Part shown: positions 36,887 to 44,608 of the stretch, piece by piece
Layout: the number at the start of each line of letters is the position of its first letter
How positions within the stretch are numbered: the first letter of the stretch is position 1
Source: JAQGMV01 sp035626595
Lineage (GTDB): Bacteria; Pseudomonadota; Gammaproteobacteria; Burkholderiales; SG8-41
NCBI GenBank assembly: GCA_035626595.1
Contig: DASPNJ010000046.1
Coordinates: forward strand, 33,685 to 97,684
Reading direction: 5' to 3'
DNA: 64,000 bases
Program-made: the position numbers and the translations under genes
The notes under the pieces: model-generated
Database searches by the model: none
What the model was told of the DNA's origin: nothing
What the model saw: only the letters and a program-made list of their open reading frames with translations

Positions 36887-37140
36887 GAAGGGAGGTAACG
36901 GAGGGAAACCTTGGGTTTCCCTCTGTTCGTGTACCGAGCCGCGGCTGCGGGCGTAGCCCGCGAGGGTTTTCGCCGCGGCAGGGAAACCTTGGGTTTCCCT
37001 CTGTTCGTGTACCGAGCCGCGGCTGCGGGCGTAGCCCGCCAGGGTTTTCGCCGCGGCAGGGAAACCTTGGGTTTCCCTCTGTTCGTGTACCGAGCGGCGG
37101 CTGCGGGCGTAACCGGCTCGGGTTCTTGTCGCGGCTAGGC
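36887..37140 (+). repeat. 78-bp tandem array of GGGAAACC palindrome units
   Basis: Three copies of a 78-bp unit begin at 36903, 36981 and 37059. Each has the palindrome GGGAAACCTTGGGTTTCCC, then CTGTTCGTGTACCGAGC and a GCCGCGGCTGCGGGCGTAGC-type block. Copies 1 and 2 are almost identical; copy 3 is diverged at its end. The left edge ACGAAGGAAGGGAGGTAACG (36891-36910 region) recurs at 6057 and 56258 in other copies of the family. It fills the dsbB to DUF465 gap; no gene is supported there. Confidence 0.85.
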
Positions 37141-37344
37141 CGGAATGTCCGGCGTCATCTGTCGCTCGAGAAGCGCGATCTGGTCTTTCAGGTGGAGCTT
37201 GCGTTTCTTGAGGCGCTGGAGCTGGAGCTGGTCTTGGATGGGGTTTGCTGCGAGGCGGGCGATGACATCATCGAGGTCTCGATGTTCGAGGTGCAGCTGG
37301 TCTATGCGTTGCCGGAGCACCTCACCGTCGGCCGTGTGTATCAT
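37135..37344 (-). CDS. YdcH/DUF465-family small protein
   Basis: 69 aa, almost entirely helical coiled coil (EHRDLDDVIARLAANPIQDQ, then a KKRKLHLKDQIA segment), matching the YdcH/DUF465 family of small proteins of unknown role. GGAGGAATCAGCCC immediately precedes the ATG at 37344. Convergent with the repeat array; its last codons border the array. Confidence 0.85.
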   Translation of the reverse strand: MIHTADGEVLRQRIDQLHLEHRDLDDVIARLAANPIQDQLQLQRLKKRKLHLKDQIALLERQMTPDIPA

Positions 37345-37508
37345 GGGCTGATTCCTCCATACCGACTAAGACGCGTTCCAGTATAGACCCAAAAAATCGA
37401 AAAAACGAGCGTGCCGGCGCGGTTGCGAGGGCCTCGCGCGCGGCGTTTCAAAAACCTGATTTTTCTCAAGTTTCAGGCGGCGTGCCCGCGCCGCTGCGGG
37501 GGTTGCCC

Positions 37509-37973
37509 ATGTCGATCGTCCTCAACGTGAACGGCACGCGCCGGGAAGTCGCGGCGGATCCCGAGACGCCGCTCCTCTACGTGCTGCGCAACGATCTCAA
37601 CCTTAAGGGTGCGCGCTACGGCTGCGGCGCCGGTTTCTGCGGCGCCTGCATGGTCATCGTCGACGGCAGGGCAGTACCGTCCTGCGACATACCCGTGAGC
37701 GCGGTGCTCAATAAAGCCGTGACGACGATCGAAGGCATCGGAACGGCGGCCGATCCGCATCCGCTGCAGCGCGCGTTCATCGACGAGCAGGCGGCACAGT
37801 GTGGTTATTGCATCACCGGCATCATCATGAGCGCGAAGGCGCTGCTCGATGCGCGGCCGGAGCCGAGCGACAGCGAAATACGTGAAGCGCTCGGCGCCAA
37901 TCTCTGCCGGTGCGGCACGCACACGCGCATTCTCAAGGCGATCCGGCGTGCCTCGGAAGGCGGTGTGCGATGA
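37509..37973 (+). CDS. [2Fe-2S] small subunit of a molybdenum hydroxylase (isoquinoline 1-oxidoreductase alpha type)
   Basis: Electron-transfer subunit of the xanthine-oxidase family, 154 aa. The plant-type cluster ligands are C39, C44, C47 and C59, and the C-terminal helical cluster ligands are C98, C101, C133 and C135 (QCGYC and LCRCG motifs). ATG 37509 is preceded by GCGGGGG. The four-base overlap with the large-subunit gene (ATGA) shows they are one operon. Two-subunit members without an FAD subunit usually pass electrons to a cytochrome c. Confidence 0.92.
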   Translation: MSIVLNVNGTRREVAADPETPLLYVLRNDLNLKGARYGCGAGFCGACMVIVDGRAVPSCDIPVSAVLNKAVTTIEGIGTAADPHPLQRAFIDEQAAQCGYCITGIIMSAKALLDARPEPSDSEIREALGANLCRCGTHTRILKAIRRASEGGVR

Positions 37974-40093
37974 GCACGCCCGGCGCGGCGCCGCGCAAGC
38001 TTCCGGGGAGCCTGGAAACCAATCGCGCCCTCGATCAGTGGCTGACGATCGGTGGCGACGGCACCGTCACCGTGCGCCCGGGCAAGGTCGAGATCGGGCA
38101 GGGCATCCTCACCGCGCTCGTGCAGATCGTGGCCGAGGAGCTCGACATCTCGGCCGGGCGCATACGCCTCGTCGCGGCGGCGACCACGCTCAGCCCGAAC
38201 GAAGGCATCACGTCCGGAAGCCGCTCGATTCAGGAAAGCGGGCTCGCGCTGCGCTTCGCCGCAGCCGAAGCGCGCGAGCTCCTGCTCGCCCGCGCCGCCG
38301 CCACGCTGCAGACTTCAGTCGAGCAGTTGACGGTGCGCGACGGCGTCGTCTCGTCGCGCACCGGCGGCAGCGTCAGCTATTGGGAGCTTGCCGACGAGAC
38401 GCTGCTCAAGCGCGAGGCGACCGGGGATGCGCCGCCGAAGGCCGCCGCCGATTACGAGCTCATCGGACGCACGATTCCCCGCGTCGACATCCCGGCGAAG
38501 GTGATGGGCTCACCGGTGTACGTGCACGACTTAGAGCGTCCCGGGATGCTGCACGCGCGGGTGGTGCGCCCCGAAGGTCCCGGAATGCGCCTCGCAAGCG
38601 ATGACCACGCGCAAGTCGAAGAGATGCCCGGTGTGGTGAAGGTCGTGCGCGACGGGAGCTTTCTCGCGGTGGTGGCGCAGCGCGAAGAACAGGCGATACG
38701 CGCCGCGCGCAGGCTCGCGCGCATCGCGCGCTGGGAAGGCGGCGGCGGGCTGCCGGGCGCCGATCCGCGCTATCTGCTCGATCTCGAAACCGAGGATGAG
38801 CTGATCAGCGAAAAGGGCGCCCGAGCCGTGAGCGGCGAGCGCAGCTTCAGCGCCGAATACAGCCGCGCGCACCTCGCGCACGCTTCGCTGGGTCCGTCGT
38901 GCGCGGTTGCCGAATATCGCGATGGCCGCTACACGCTGTGGACCCACAGTCAGGGGATCTTTCCGCTGCGGGCGGATCTTGCGGCAGCACTCGGCGTCGC
39001 CGAGGAGACGATCGAGATCGCGCACATGGAGGGTGCCGGCTGCTACGGCCACAACGCTGCCGACGACGCAGCCTGCGACGCCGCGCTCGTTGCACGCGCG
39101 CTGCCCGGCGTGCCTGTGCGCGTCCAGTGGACCCGCGAAGACGAGTTCGGCTGGGAGCCGTTCGGCTCGCCGATGGTCGTGCGCATGCAGGCGGCGCTGG
39201 ATCGCGACGGAGGGATCGTCAGCTGGAGCCACGATCTCTGGAGCCACGGCCACAGCACGCGTCCGGGCGGCAAGGGCGGGGTGAATCTGCTCGGCGCGTG
39301 GCATCTCGCGAAGGCCGTACCCGCTGCGAGACCCGGCAATCCGCCGCTGCCCGCCGGTGGCAGCCACCGCAACGCGATACCGCTGTACGAATTTCCGAAT
39401 CAGCGCGTGACCAACCACCTCGTTCGCGCCGCGCCGCTTCGCACCTCCGCAATGCGTTCGCTCGGCGCGCACGTGAACGTGCTGGCGATCGAATCGTTCA
39501 TCGACGAGCTCGCGCTCGCCGCCGGCGCCGATCCGATCGAGTTCCGGCTGCGTCACCTCAAGGACACGCGCGCGCGCGCCGTGATCGAAAAAGCAGCCGA
39601 GCTCGCCGGCTGGCGCGCGAACGAGCAGGGCAATGGCGAGCGCGGGCGCGGCATCGGCTTCGCGCGCTACAAGAATCTCGGCTGTTACGTCGCGGTGATC
39701 GTCGAAGTCGCGGTCGCCGAAGCGGTGCGCGTGCAGCGCGCATGGTGCGCGGTCGACGTGGGGCAGGTGATCAACGCCGATGGCGTCATCAACCAGACCG
39801 AAGGCGGTATCGTGCAGACGGTGAGCTGGACGCTCAAGGAGCGCGTGGCGTACGACCGCACCACCGTCACCAGCCGCAATTGGAACGACTACCCGATCCT
39901 CACGTTCGCTGAAGTACCGCAGATCGAGGTCGCGCTCGTCGACCGTCCGGAGCTCCCGCCGCTCGGCGCGGGTGAAGGCACGCAGGGACCGACCGCGGGC
40001 GCGATCGGGAACGCGATCTACAATGCGCTGAAAGTGAGGCTGCGGGACATGCCGTTCACGCGCGAGCGACTGATCGCCGCGCTCGCGGCATGA
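37970..40093 (+). CDS. Molybdopterin-binding large subunit of a molybdenum hydroxylase (isoquinoline 1-oxidoreductase beta type)
   Basis: Catalytic subunit, 707 aa, predicted to hydroxylate a heteroaromatic or aldehyde substrate with water as oxygen source. Molybdopterin segments include GKVEIGQGILTALVQIVAEE near the N-terminus and GAGCYGH centrally. The essential base Glu is Glu669 in GAGEGTQGP near the C-terminus. There is no obvious Tat signal, unlike some periplasmic members. No FAD subunit or maturation gene is adjacent. Electron acceptor and substrate are unknown; the cytochromes c 3 kb upstream are candidates. Confidence 0.88.
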   Translation: MSTPGAAPRKLPGSLETNRALDQWLTIGGDGTVTVRPGKVEIGQGILTALVQIVAEELDISAGRIRLVAAATTLSPNEGITSGSRSIQESGLALRFAAAEARELLLARAAATLQTSVEQLTVRDGVVSSRTGGSVSYWELADETLLKREATGDAPPKAAADYELIGRTIPRVDIPAKVMGSPVYVHDLERPGMLHARVVRPEGPGMRLASDDHAQVEEMPGVVKVVRDGSFLAVVAQREEQAIRAARRLARIARWEGGGGLPGADPRYLLDLETEDELISEKGARAVSGERSFSAEYSRAHLAHASLGPSCAVAEYRDGRYTLWTHSQGIFPLRADLAAALGVAEETIEIAHMEGAGCYGHNAADDAACDAALVARALPGVPVRVQWTREDEFGWEPFGSPMVVRMQAALDRDGGIVSWSHDLWSHGHSTRPGGKGGVNLLGAWHLAKAVPAARPGNPPLPAGGSHRNAIPLYEFPNQRVTNHLVRAAPLRTSAMRSLGAHVNVLAIESFIDELALAAGADPIEFRLRHLKDTRARAVIEKAAELAGWRANEQGNGERGRGIGFARYKNLGCYVAVIVEVAVAEAVRVQRAWCAVDVGQVINADGVINQTEGGIVQTVSWTLKERVAYDRTTVTSRNWNDYPILTFAEVPQIEVALVDRPELPPLGAGEGTQGPTAGAIGNAIYNALKVRLRDMPFTRERLIAALAA

Positions 40094-40096
40094 AGG

Positions 40097-40306
40097 TCAA
40101 CCCAGCGTATAGATACGCCCGAGAAAAGCCGCAGCGTCTTCTTCGCGCAGCGCTTCGGCCTCGCTGCGGGCGGACTGCGATGCGGTGCGCGCGCATGACG
40201 CGGCGAGCAAATCGATCACCGGATTCCAGTTGGCGCAGAGCAGCTCCTCGCCGTAACGGCCTTCGTCGCGGCCTTCGACTGCCTCGTCCTCTTTGCGCCC
40301 CTTCAT
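40097..40306 (-). CDS. Small hypothetical protein
   Basis: 69 aa, Glu/Arg/Ala rich, filling the gap between two plus-strand genes exactly without overlap. GGGAG lies 5 bases before the ATG at 40306, with TATAGG further upstream as a weak -10. Visible segments are YGEELLCANWNPVIDLLAAS with a single Cys pair (CAN and SCAR) and a helical C-terminus EEDAAAFLGRIYTL. I do not recognise a domain. The clean fit and ribosome-binding site argue for a real gene. Confidence 0.55.
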   Translation of the reverse strand: MKGRKEDEAVEGRDEGRYGEELLCANWNPVIDLLAASCARTASQSARSEAEALREEDAAAFLGRIYTLG

Positions 40307-40333
40307 GACGGCTCCCGCTTTATCCCTATAACA

Positions 40334-41365
40334 ATGCCATCCCGCTCATACATAACCCATCCGCTTGCCGGCACAGAGGTCATAGATCACGAAACGCCTT
40401 CGCCATACGGGCCGCTGCGCGTGGACTGGGCACACGTACAGGCGGCAGCCCGGATGCTCGAGGGTCACGCCCACCGCACGCCGGTGCTCACCTCACGCTC
40501 CATAGACGAACGCACCGGCGCCATTGTGTTCTTCAAGTGCGAGAACCTGCAGCGCGCCGGCGCGTTCAAGTTCCGCGGTGCGTACAACGCGCTGGCACGG
40601 CTCGGCGCTGACGCGCGCGTGAAAGGCGTCGTCGCCTACTCCTCTGGCAATCACGCGCAGGCGGTCGCGCTCGCCGGTCAGCTCCTGAGCATCCCGGCGG
40701 TCATCGTGATGCCCTCGGATGCGCCGCCGGTGAAGATCGACGCCACGCGCGGCTATGGTGCCGAGGTCGTCCTCTACGACCGCGCGCGCGACGACCGCGG
40801 CGCGATCGCGGCCGAGCTTGCGGCAACGCGCGGTCTCACGCTCGTGCCGCCGTTCGATCATCCGCACATCGTCGCCGGCCAGGGCACGGCGGCGAAGGAG
40901 CTGATCGAAGCGGTCGGGCCGCTCGACTTGCTGCTGGTGCCGTGCGGCGGCGGCGGGCTCGTCTCGGGCTGCGCGATCGCGGCGCATGCGTTGTCCCCCG
41001 GCATCAAGGTCCTCGCAGTGGAGCCGTCGCTCGGCGACGACGTACAGCGTTCGTTCCGGACCGGCACGATTCAGAGCGTGGTGAACCCCGCTACAATCGC
41101 CGACGGCGCGCGCACGGCAGCGCCCGGCGAAGTAACTTTCCCACTCATCATGCGTTACGTGTCCGACGTGCTGACCGTCGACGACACGGAGCTCGCGCGC
41201 GCGATGTGGTACCTGTGGGAGCGACTCAAGGTGATCGTCGAGCCCACCGGCGCGCTCGCAGCGGCCGCGCTGCTCGAAGGCAAGCTCGATGCGCGCGGGC
41301 AGCGCGTCGGAGTCGTGCTCTCGGGCGGCAACGTGGACATGAAGGCCCTCTGCGCCCTTCTATAA
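40334..41365 (+). CDS. Threonine/serine dehydratase-like PLP enzyme
   Basis: Fold-type II PLP enzyme of 343 aa, single catalytic domain without the ACT domain of biosynthetic IlvA. The PLP lysine is Lys79 in GAFKFRGAYN, the substrate loop is SSGNHAQ, and the phosphate-binding loop is CGGGGLVSG. This pattern covers catabolic threonine dehydratase, threo-3-hydroxyaspartate ammonia-lyase and serine racemase, which cannot be told apart here. The first 20 residues lie before the conserved region, so the true start may be later. Confidence 0.85.
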   Translation: MPSRSYITHPLAGTEVIDHETPSPYGPLRVDWAHVQAAARMLEGHAHRTPVLTSRSIDERTGAIVFFKCENLQRAGAFKFRGAYNALARLGADARVKGVVAYSSGNHAQAVALAGQLLSIPAVIVMPSDAPPVKIDATRGYGAEVVLYDRARDDRGAIAAELAATRGLTLVPPFDHPHIVAGQGTAAKELIEAVGPLDLLLVPCGGGGLVSGCAIAAHALSPGIKVLAVEPSLGDDVQRSFRTGTIQSVVNPATIADGARTAAPGEVTFPLIMRYVSDVLTVDDTELARAMWYLWERLKVIVEPTGALAAAALLEGKLDARGQRVGVVLSGGNVDMKALCALL

Positions 41366-41381
41366 CCAACAAGAAACCCCG

Positions 41382-43406
41382 ATGTTTCTATACGCGGCAA
41401 CGATTTTCCTCAGCGCGTTCCTGCTGTTCCTCGTCCAGCCGATCATCGCGAAGCAGATCCTGCCGTGGTTCGGCGGCGCGGCGTCGGTGTGGGCGACCTG
41501 CCTCGTGTTCTTCCAGACCGTGCTGCTCTTCGGCTACGCCTACGCCGACTGGACCACGCGTTCGCTGAAACCCCGTGCGCAGGTGATCCTGCACGTCGCG
41601 CTGCTTGCCGTCAGCCTCGCGCTGCTGCCGATCATTCCGGATGTGCAGTGGAAGCCCGGCGTCGACGACAAGACCGGCCCCGCCATCGCGATACTCGCGC
41701 TGCTCGGCGCGACGATTGGCATGCAGTACTTCCTGGTATCGACGACCAGCCCGCTCGTGCAGGTGTGGTTCTGGCGGCGCTTTCATCACGCGGTGCCTTA
41801 TCGCCTGTTCGCGCTGTCGAACTTCGCGTCGCTCCTTGCGCTGCTGTCCTACCCCGTGCTCATCGAGCCGGCGCTGACGCTGGTGCAGCAGTCGATCTCG
41901 TGGTCGGCCGCGTACGCCGCGTTCGCCGTGCTGTGCGCGGTGACCTCGATCGTCACGCTGCGACATTCGAGCGCGGCCGCAGCCGAGGCGCCGCAGGCGC
42001 AGGCCGCGCCGGAGCCCGAGCCCGCCATCGGCCGGCGCGTGATGTGGGTCGCGCTCTCGGCGACCGGCTCGTGCCTGCTTTTGGGTGTGACGAACCATCT
42101 GACGCAGAACATCGCCTCGATTCCGTTTCTCTGGGTCGTGCCGCTGTCGCTCTATCTCGTCACGTTCATCCTGTGCTTCGACCACCCGCGCTGGTACGTG
42201 CGGCCGCTGTTCCTCGCGGGCGCCGCCGTGATGATCCCGCTGATGGCGTGGTACAGCGATTCCCTCGATCTGTGGCTCGCCGCGCCGCTCTACACCGCGG
42301 GACTCTTCGTCTGCTGCATGGTGTGCCACGGCGAGCTGTACCGCATGCGCCCCGGACCGCGGCATCTCACGATGTTCTACCTGATGATCGCGGTCGGCGG
42401 CGCGCTGGGGGCGCTGCTCATCGGCATCGGCGCCCCAAGCCTGCTGCCGGGCTATTACGAGCTCGGCATCACGCTGATCGTGGCGGCACTGCTGTTCGCG
42501 TGGCGCACCCGCGGCGCGCCCTTGTGGATCGGCGCGGCCGCGCTCGTGGTGTGCGCCACCACGATCGCGTTCACGGTCAAGAACGTGCGCGAGTACCGCA
42601 CCGATACCCGGGTCATGGTGCGCAACTTCTACGGCGTGGTGCGCACGCGCGATTTCACGCACCCGGTGCCCTTCCGTGCGATGTACCACGGCGGCATCAA
42701 TCATGGCGGCCAGTTGCTGGACGCCGACTGGCGGCGCTATCCCACCACGTATTTCAGCCGCACCAGCGGTTACGGACGCGTATTCGCGAGCCTGCCGGAC
42801 CGGCCGCGGCGGGTCGGCATCATCGGCCTGGGCGCCGGCGCGCTCGCGGTGTACGCGCGCAAGGGCGATTACTTCCGCTTCTACGAGATCGACCCGCAGG
42901 TCGCCGCGGTAGCACTCTCGGAGTTCACGTTTCTGGCGGATGCGCCGGCGCAGACGGACGTCGCGCTGGGCGACGGGCGGCTGTCACTGGAGCGCGAGCC
43001 GCCGCAGAACTACGACGTGCTCGCGATCGACGCGTTCTCGGGCGATTCGATCCCGATGCATCTGATCACGCGCGAGGCGATGGCCACCTATGCGAAGCAC
43101 GTCAAACCCGACGGCGCCATCGTGTTCCAGGCGACGAACCGGTTCGTCGACATCAGCCCGGTCGTCGCGCGTCTCGCGGCGGAGCTCCGCATGACCGCGG
43201 TGCTGGTGTCGGACGCACCGGAGGGCAGCTACGACAGCAAGCACGAATACTGGAACTCGAGCACGGACCAGATCATTGTCACGAAGAATCGCGCGCTGCT
43301 CGAAGCCAAACCGATCCGCTCGGCGGCGCAGCCGCTCGTGCCCCAGGACGGCTTCCGCGTCTGGACCGACGATTTCTACAACCTGTTCCAAGTCCTGAAA
43401 AGATAG
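41382..43406 (+). CDS. Membrane-fused spermidine synthase-like protein
   Basis: 674 aa. The N-terminal two thirds hold about ten membrane helices in two blocks (1-190 and 215-390), starting SAFLLFLVQPIIAKQILPWF. The C-terminal third is an aminopropyltransferase/methyltransferase fold with GIIGLGAGALAVYARKGD as the nucleotide loop, FYEIDPQV, and LAIDAFSGDSIPMHL. Such fused spermidine-synthase-like proteins are widespread but their substrate is not established. An A/P-rich linker joins the halves. Confidence 0.85.
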   Translation: MFLYAATIFLSAFLLFLVQPIIAKQILPWFGGAASVWATCLVFFQTVLLFGYAYADWTTRSLKPRAQVILHVALLAVSLALLPIIPDVQWKPGVDDKTGPAIAILALLGATIGMQYFLVSTTSPLVQVWFWRRFHHAVPYRLFALSNFASLLALLSYPVLIEPALTLVQQSISWSAAYAAFAVLCAVTSIVTLRHSSAAAAEAPQAQAAPEPEPAIGRRVMWVALSATGSCLLLGVTNHLTQNIASIPFLWVVPLSLYLVTFILCFDHPRWYVRPLFLAGAAVMIPLMAWYSDSLDLWLAAPLYTAGLFVCCMVCHGELYRMRPGPRHLTMFYLMIAVGGALGALLIGIGAPSLLPGYYELGITLIVAALLFAWRTRGAPLWIGAAALVVCATTIAFTVKNVREYRTDTRVMVRNFYGVVRTRDFTHPVPFRAMYHGGINHGGQLLDADWRRYPTTYFSRTSGYGRVFASLPDRPRRVGIIGLGAGALAVYARKGDYFRFYEIDPQVAAVALSEFTFLADAPAQTDVALGDGRLSLEREPPQNYDVLAIDAFSGDSIPMHLITREAMATYAKHVKPDGAIVFQATNRFVDISPVVARLAAELRMTAVLVSDAPEGSYDSKHEYWNSSTDQIIVTKNRALLEAKPIRSAAQPLVPQDGFRVWTDDFYNLFQVLKR

Positions 43407-43427
43407 CGCGCGGCGCGCGCGGCCGTT

Positions 43428-43528
43428 TGCGTAATTTTTACGCAGACCCAAGAACTGTCGCCGGTTGGCGACTGCAGGCGCCGGGCCTGCACGGCTTACC
43501 CACATGGTTATCCACAGAAACTGTGGAT
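43428..43528. other. Two palindromes between convergent genes
   Basis: TGCGTAA-TTT-TTACGCA (43428-43444) and ATCCACAG-AAA-CTGTGGAT (43510-43528) lie in the 140-bp gap between the convergent membrane protein and GntR genes. They probably form transcript-end hairpins, although neither has a long T tract. The second includes TTATCCACA (43508-43516), a perfect DnaA-box 9-mer, by coincidence or otherwise. Confidence 0.45.
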
Positions 43529-43546
43529 CACCGCCACCGAGGGTCA

Positions 43547-44254
43547 TTAGAAGCCGAAGAGATTGCGCCGCGCGTGCTGCAGGTGCGCGACGATCGCCGC
43601 CCGCGCACGATCGGCATCGCGGGCTTTCAGCGCCTCCACGATGTCGCGATGCTCCTGCTGGTACTCGATTCTGCGCTCCGGCGTGACGATACGGTCCTTG
43701 AGCTTGCCCCATTCCGCCTGGTGGCGCACGGCCGCGACCATGTCGAGGACGCGCGAGACGAAACGGTTGTGCGTGGCGGTGCCGATCGCCTGATGCAGTG
43801 CCGCGTCCCAGAGCTCGAACTCGTCCAGCGTGCGTGCGTCCTCGGCTTTCGCGAGACATGCTTCCATGCGTTCGAAGTCCGCCGGCGTCGCATTGGTGAC
43901 GATCAGCTCCGCGATCGCCGGCTCGATCCGGAGCCGCGCCTCCATGAGCTCGGCCGGGCTCGTGTGCGCGAAGCTTTCTGCGGAGAATCCCGCCTCCGGG
44001 TCCGCTGCGCGGCCGGCCAGGAAAGTGCCGCGGCCGACGTGACGGGTGATCGACCCTTCGGCCTCGAGCTGCGCGAGCGTCGCGCGCACCGCGTTACGCG
44101 GCACGGCGAAGCGGCGCGCGAGCTCGCGCTCCGTCGGAAGCTTCGATCCGGGCGCGAGTGAACCGTTGGCCGCGCCGTTCACGATGAACTCGCGGATAGC
44201 GCGTGCACTGGATCGCGCCGCGCCGCGATTCTGCTGCAGGCCCATGCCGCGCAT
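43547..44254 (-). CDS. GntR-family (FCD/FadR type) transcriptional regulator
   Basis: 235 aa with an N-terminal winged helix (about 14-80: GSKLPTERELARRFAVPRNA as the recognition region) and an FCD ligand-binding domain (about 95-225) whose helical bundle carries metal-type His/Asp positions (Asp in LWDAALHQA, His in HNRFV and HLQHAR). FCD regulators usually sense organic acids and repress adjacent catabolic operons. It is divergent from the Bug/hydrolase operon; the 123-bp gap has a palindrome next to a strong promoter. Confidence 0.92.
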   Translation of the reverse strand: MRGMGLQQNRGAARSSARAIREFIVNGAANGSLAPGSKLPTERELARRFAVPRNAVRATLAQLEAEGSITRHVGRGTFLAGRAADPEAGFSAESFAHTSPAELMEARLRIEPAIAELIVTNATPADFERMEACLAKAEDARTLDEFELWDAALHQAIGTATHNRFVSRVLDMVAAVRHQAEWGKLKDRIVTPERRIEYQQEHRDIVEALKARDADRARAAIVAHLQHARRNLFGF

Positions 44255-44267
44255 TCTGCTGCTCGTG

Positions 44268-44288
44268 AACCAATGTCGTCAATTGGTT
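44268..44288. promoter_or_regulatory. Probable operator of the GntR regulator
   Basis: AACCAAT-GTCGTCA-ATTGGTT is a 7-7-7 perfect inverted repeat. A second half-site pair CAATTCGTTGACAATTGG follows at 44289-44306 and overlaps the -35 of the downstream promoter. The repeated ATTGGTT motif in a divergent gap next to the regulator is a typical operator arrangement. Confidence 0.6.
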
Positions 44289-44295
44289 CAATTCG

Positions 44296-44324
44296 TTGAC
44301 AATTGGTTTAGGCCTGCCTAGCAT
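44296..44324 (+). promoter_or_regulatory. Sigma-70 promoter of the catabolic operon
   Basis: TTGACA (44296-44301), a perfect -35, is followed after 17 bp by TAGCAT (44319-44324). It reads toward the truncated hydrolase stub and Bug gene and overlaps a putative operator half-site, consistent with repression. Confidence 0.7.
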
Positions 44325-44377
44325 CGTTCGCACAATCACGCGGCGACCGCCGCGCTTCTACCATCCTCAGGAGGAGC

Positions 44378-44608
44378 ATGTCCCAACCCGACGCGCGCGT
44401 TCAGGCCGCGGTCGCGCATTGGGCGCCGCGGTTCGTCGCGAACGGCGTGCCGCTGGGCAACTTCGAGGAGGTCAGCGCCGGAATCTCGTGCTGGGATGAC
44501 GGGTGCCTGGTGTGGTCCGACCGCGCCGCGATGCACGAAGGGCTCGGACGTGAAGCGCTAGCGCGGTGGTACGGTGCGCGAATCGCACCTAACCGGAGGG
44601 AGGGGAGC
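44378..44608 (+). pseudogene. N-terminal stub of a third alpha/beta hydrolase, in frame with the Bug gene
   Basis: Starting at ATG 44378 with AGGAGGAGC upstream, the first 62 or so codons clearly parallel the N-termini of both downstream hydrolases: AHWAPRFVANGVPLGNFEEV here, against HNWAPRFVSAGVPLADFEEV and SHWAPRFVINGVPLTDFQEV. Similarity ends near GREALA, after which the frame runs without a stop through the Bug ribosome-binding site into the Bug coding sequence. It therefore encodes either a useless leader or a fused N-terminal extension. It is most simply a deletion remnant of a hydrolase gene that was replaced by the Bug gene. Confidence 0.7.

Noticed and set aside
36911..37138. 75-residue open frame made of three 26-residue repeats
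   Set aside because: It arises because the repeat unit is 78 bp, a multiple of three. The sequence is a palindromic intergenic repeat with copies in other frames and strands, so it is not a credible protein.
40334..41365. Biosynthetic threonine deaminase IlvA
   Set aside because: The C-terminal regulatory ACT-like domains are missing. The single-domain form fits catabolic dehydratase, hydroxyaspartate ammonia-lyase or racemase.
43508..43516. Perfect DnaA box TTATCCACA, possible replication origin
   Set aside because: It is a single box within a short palindrome between convergent genes, with no cluster of boxes, no AT-rich unwinding region and no dnaA/dnaN nearby.
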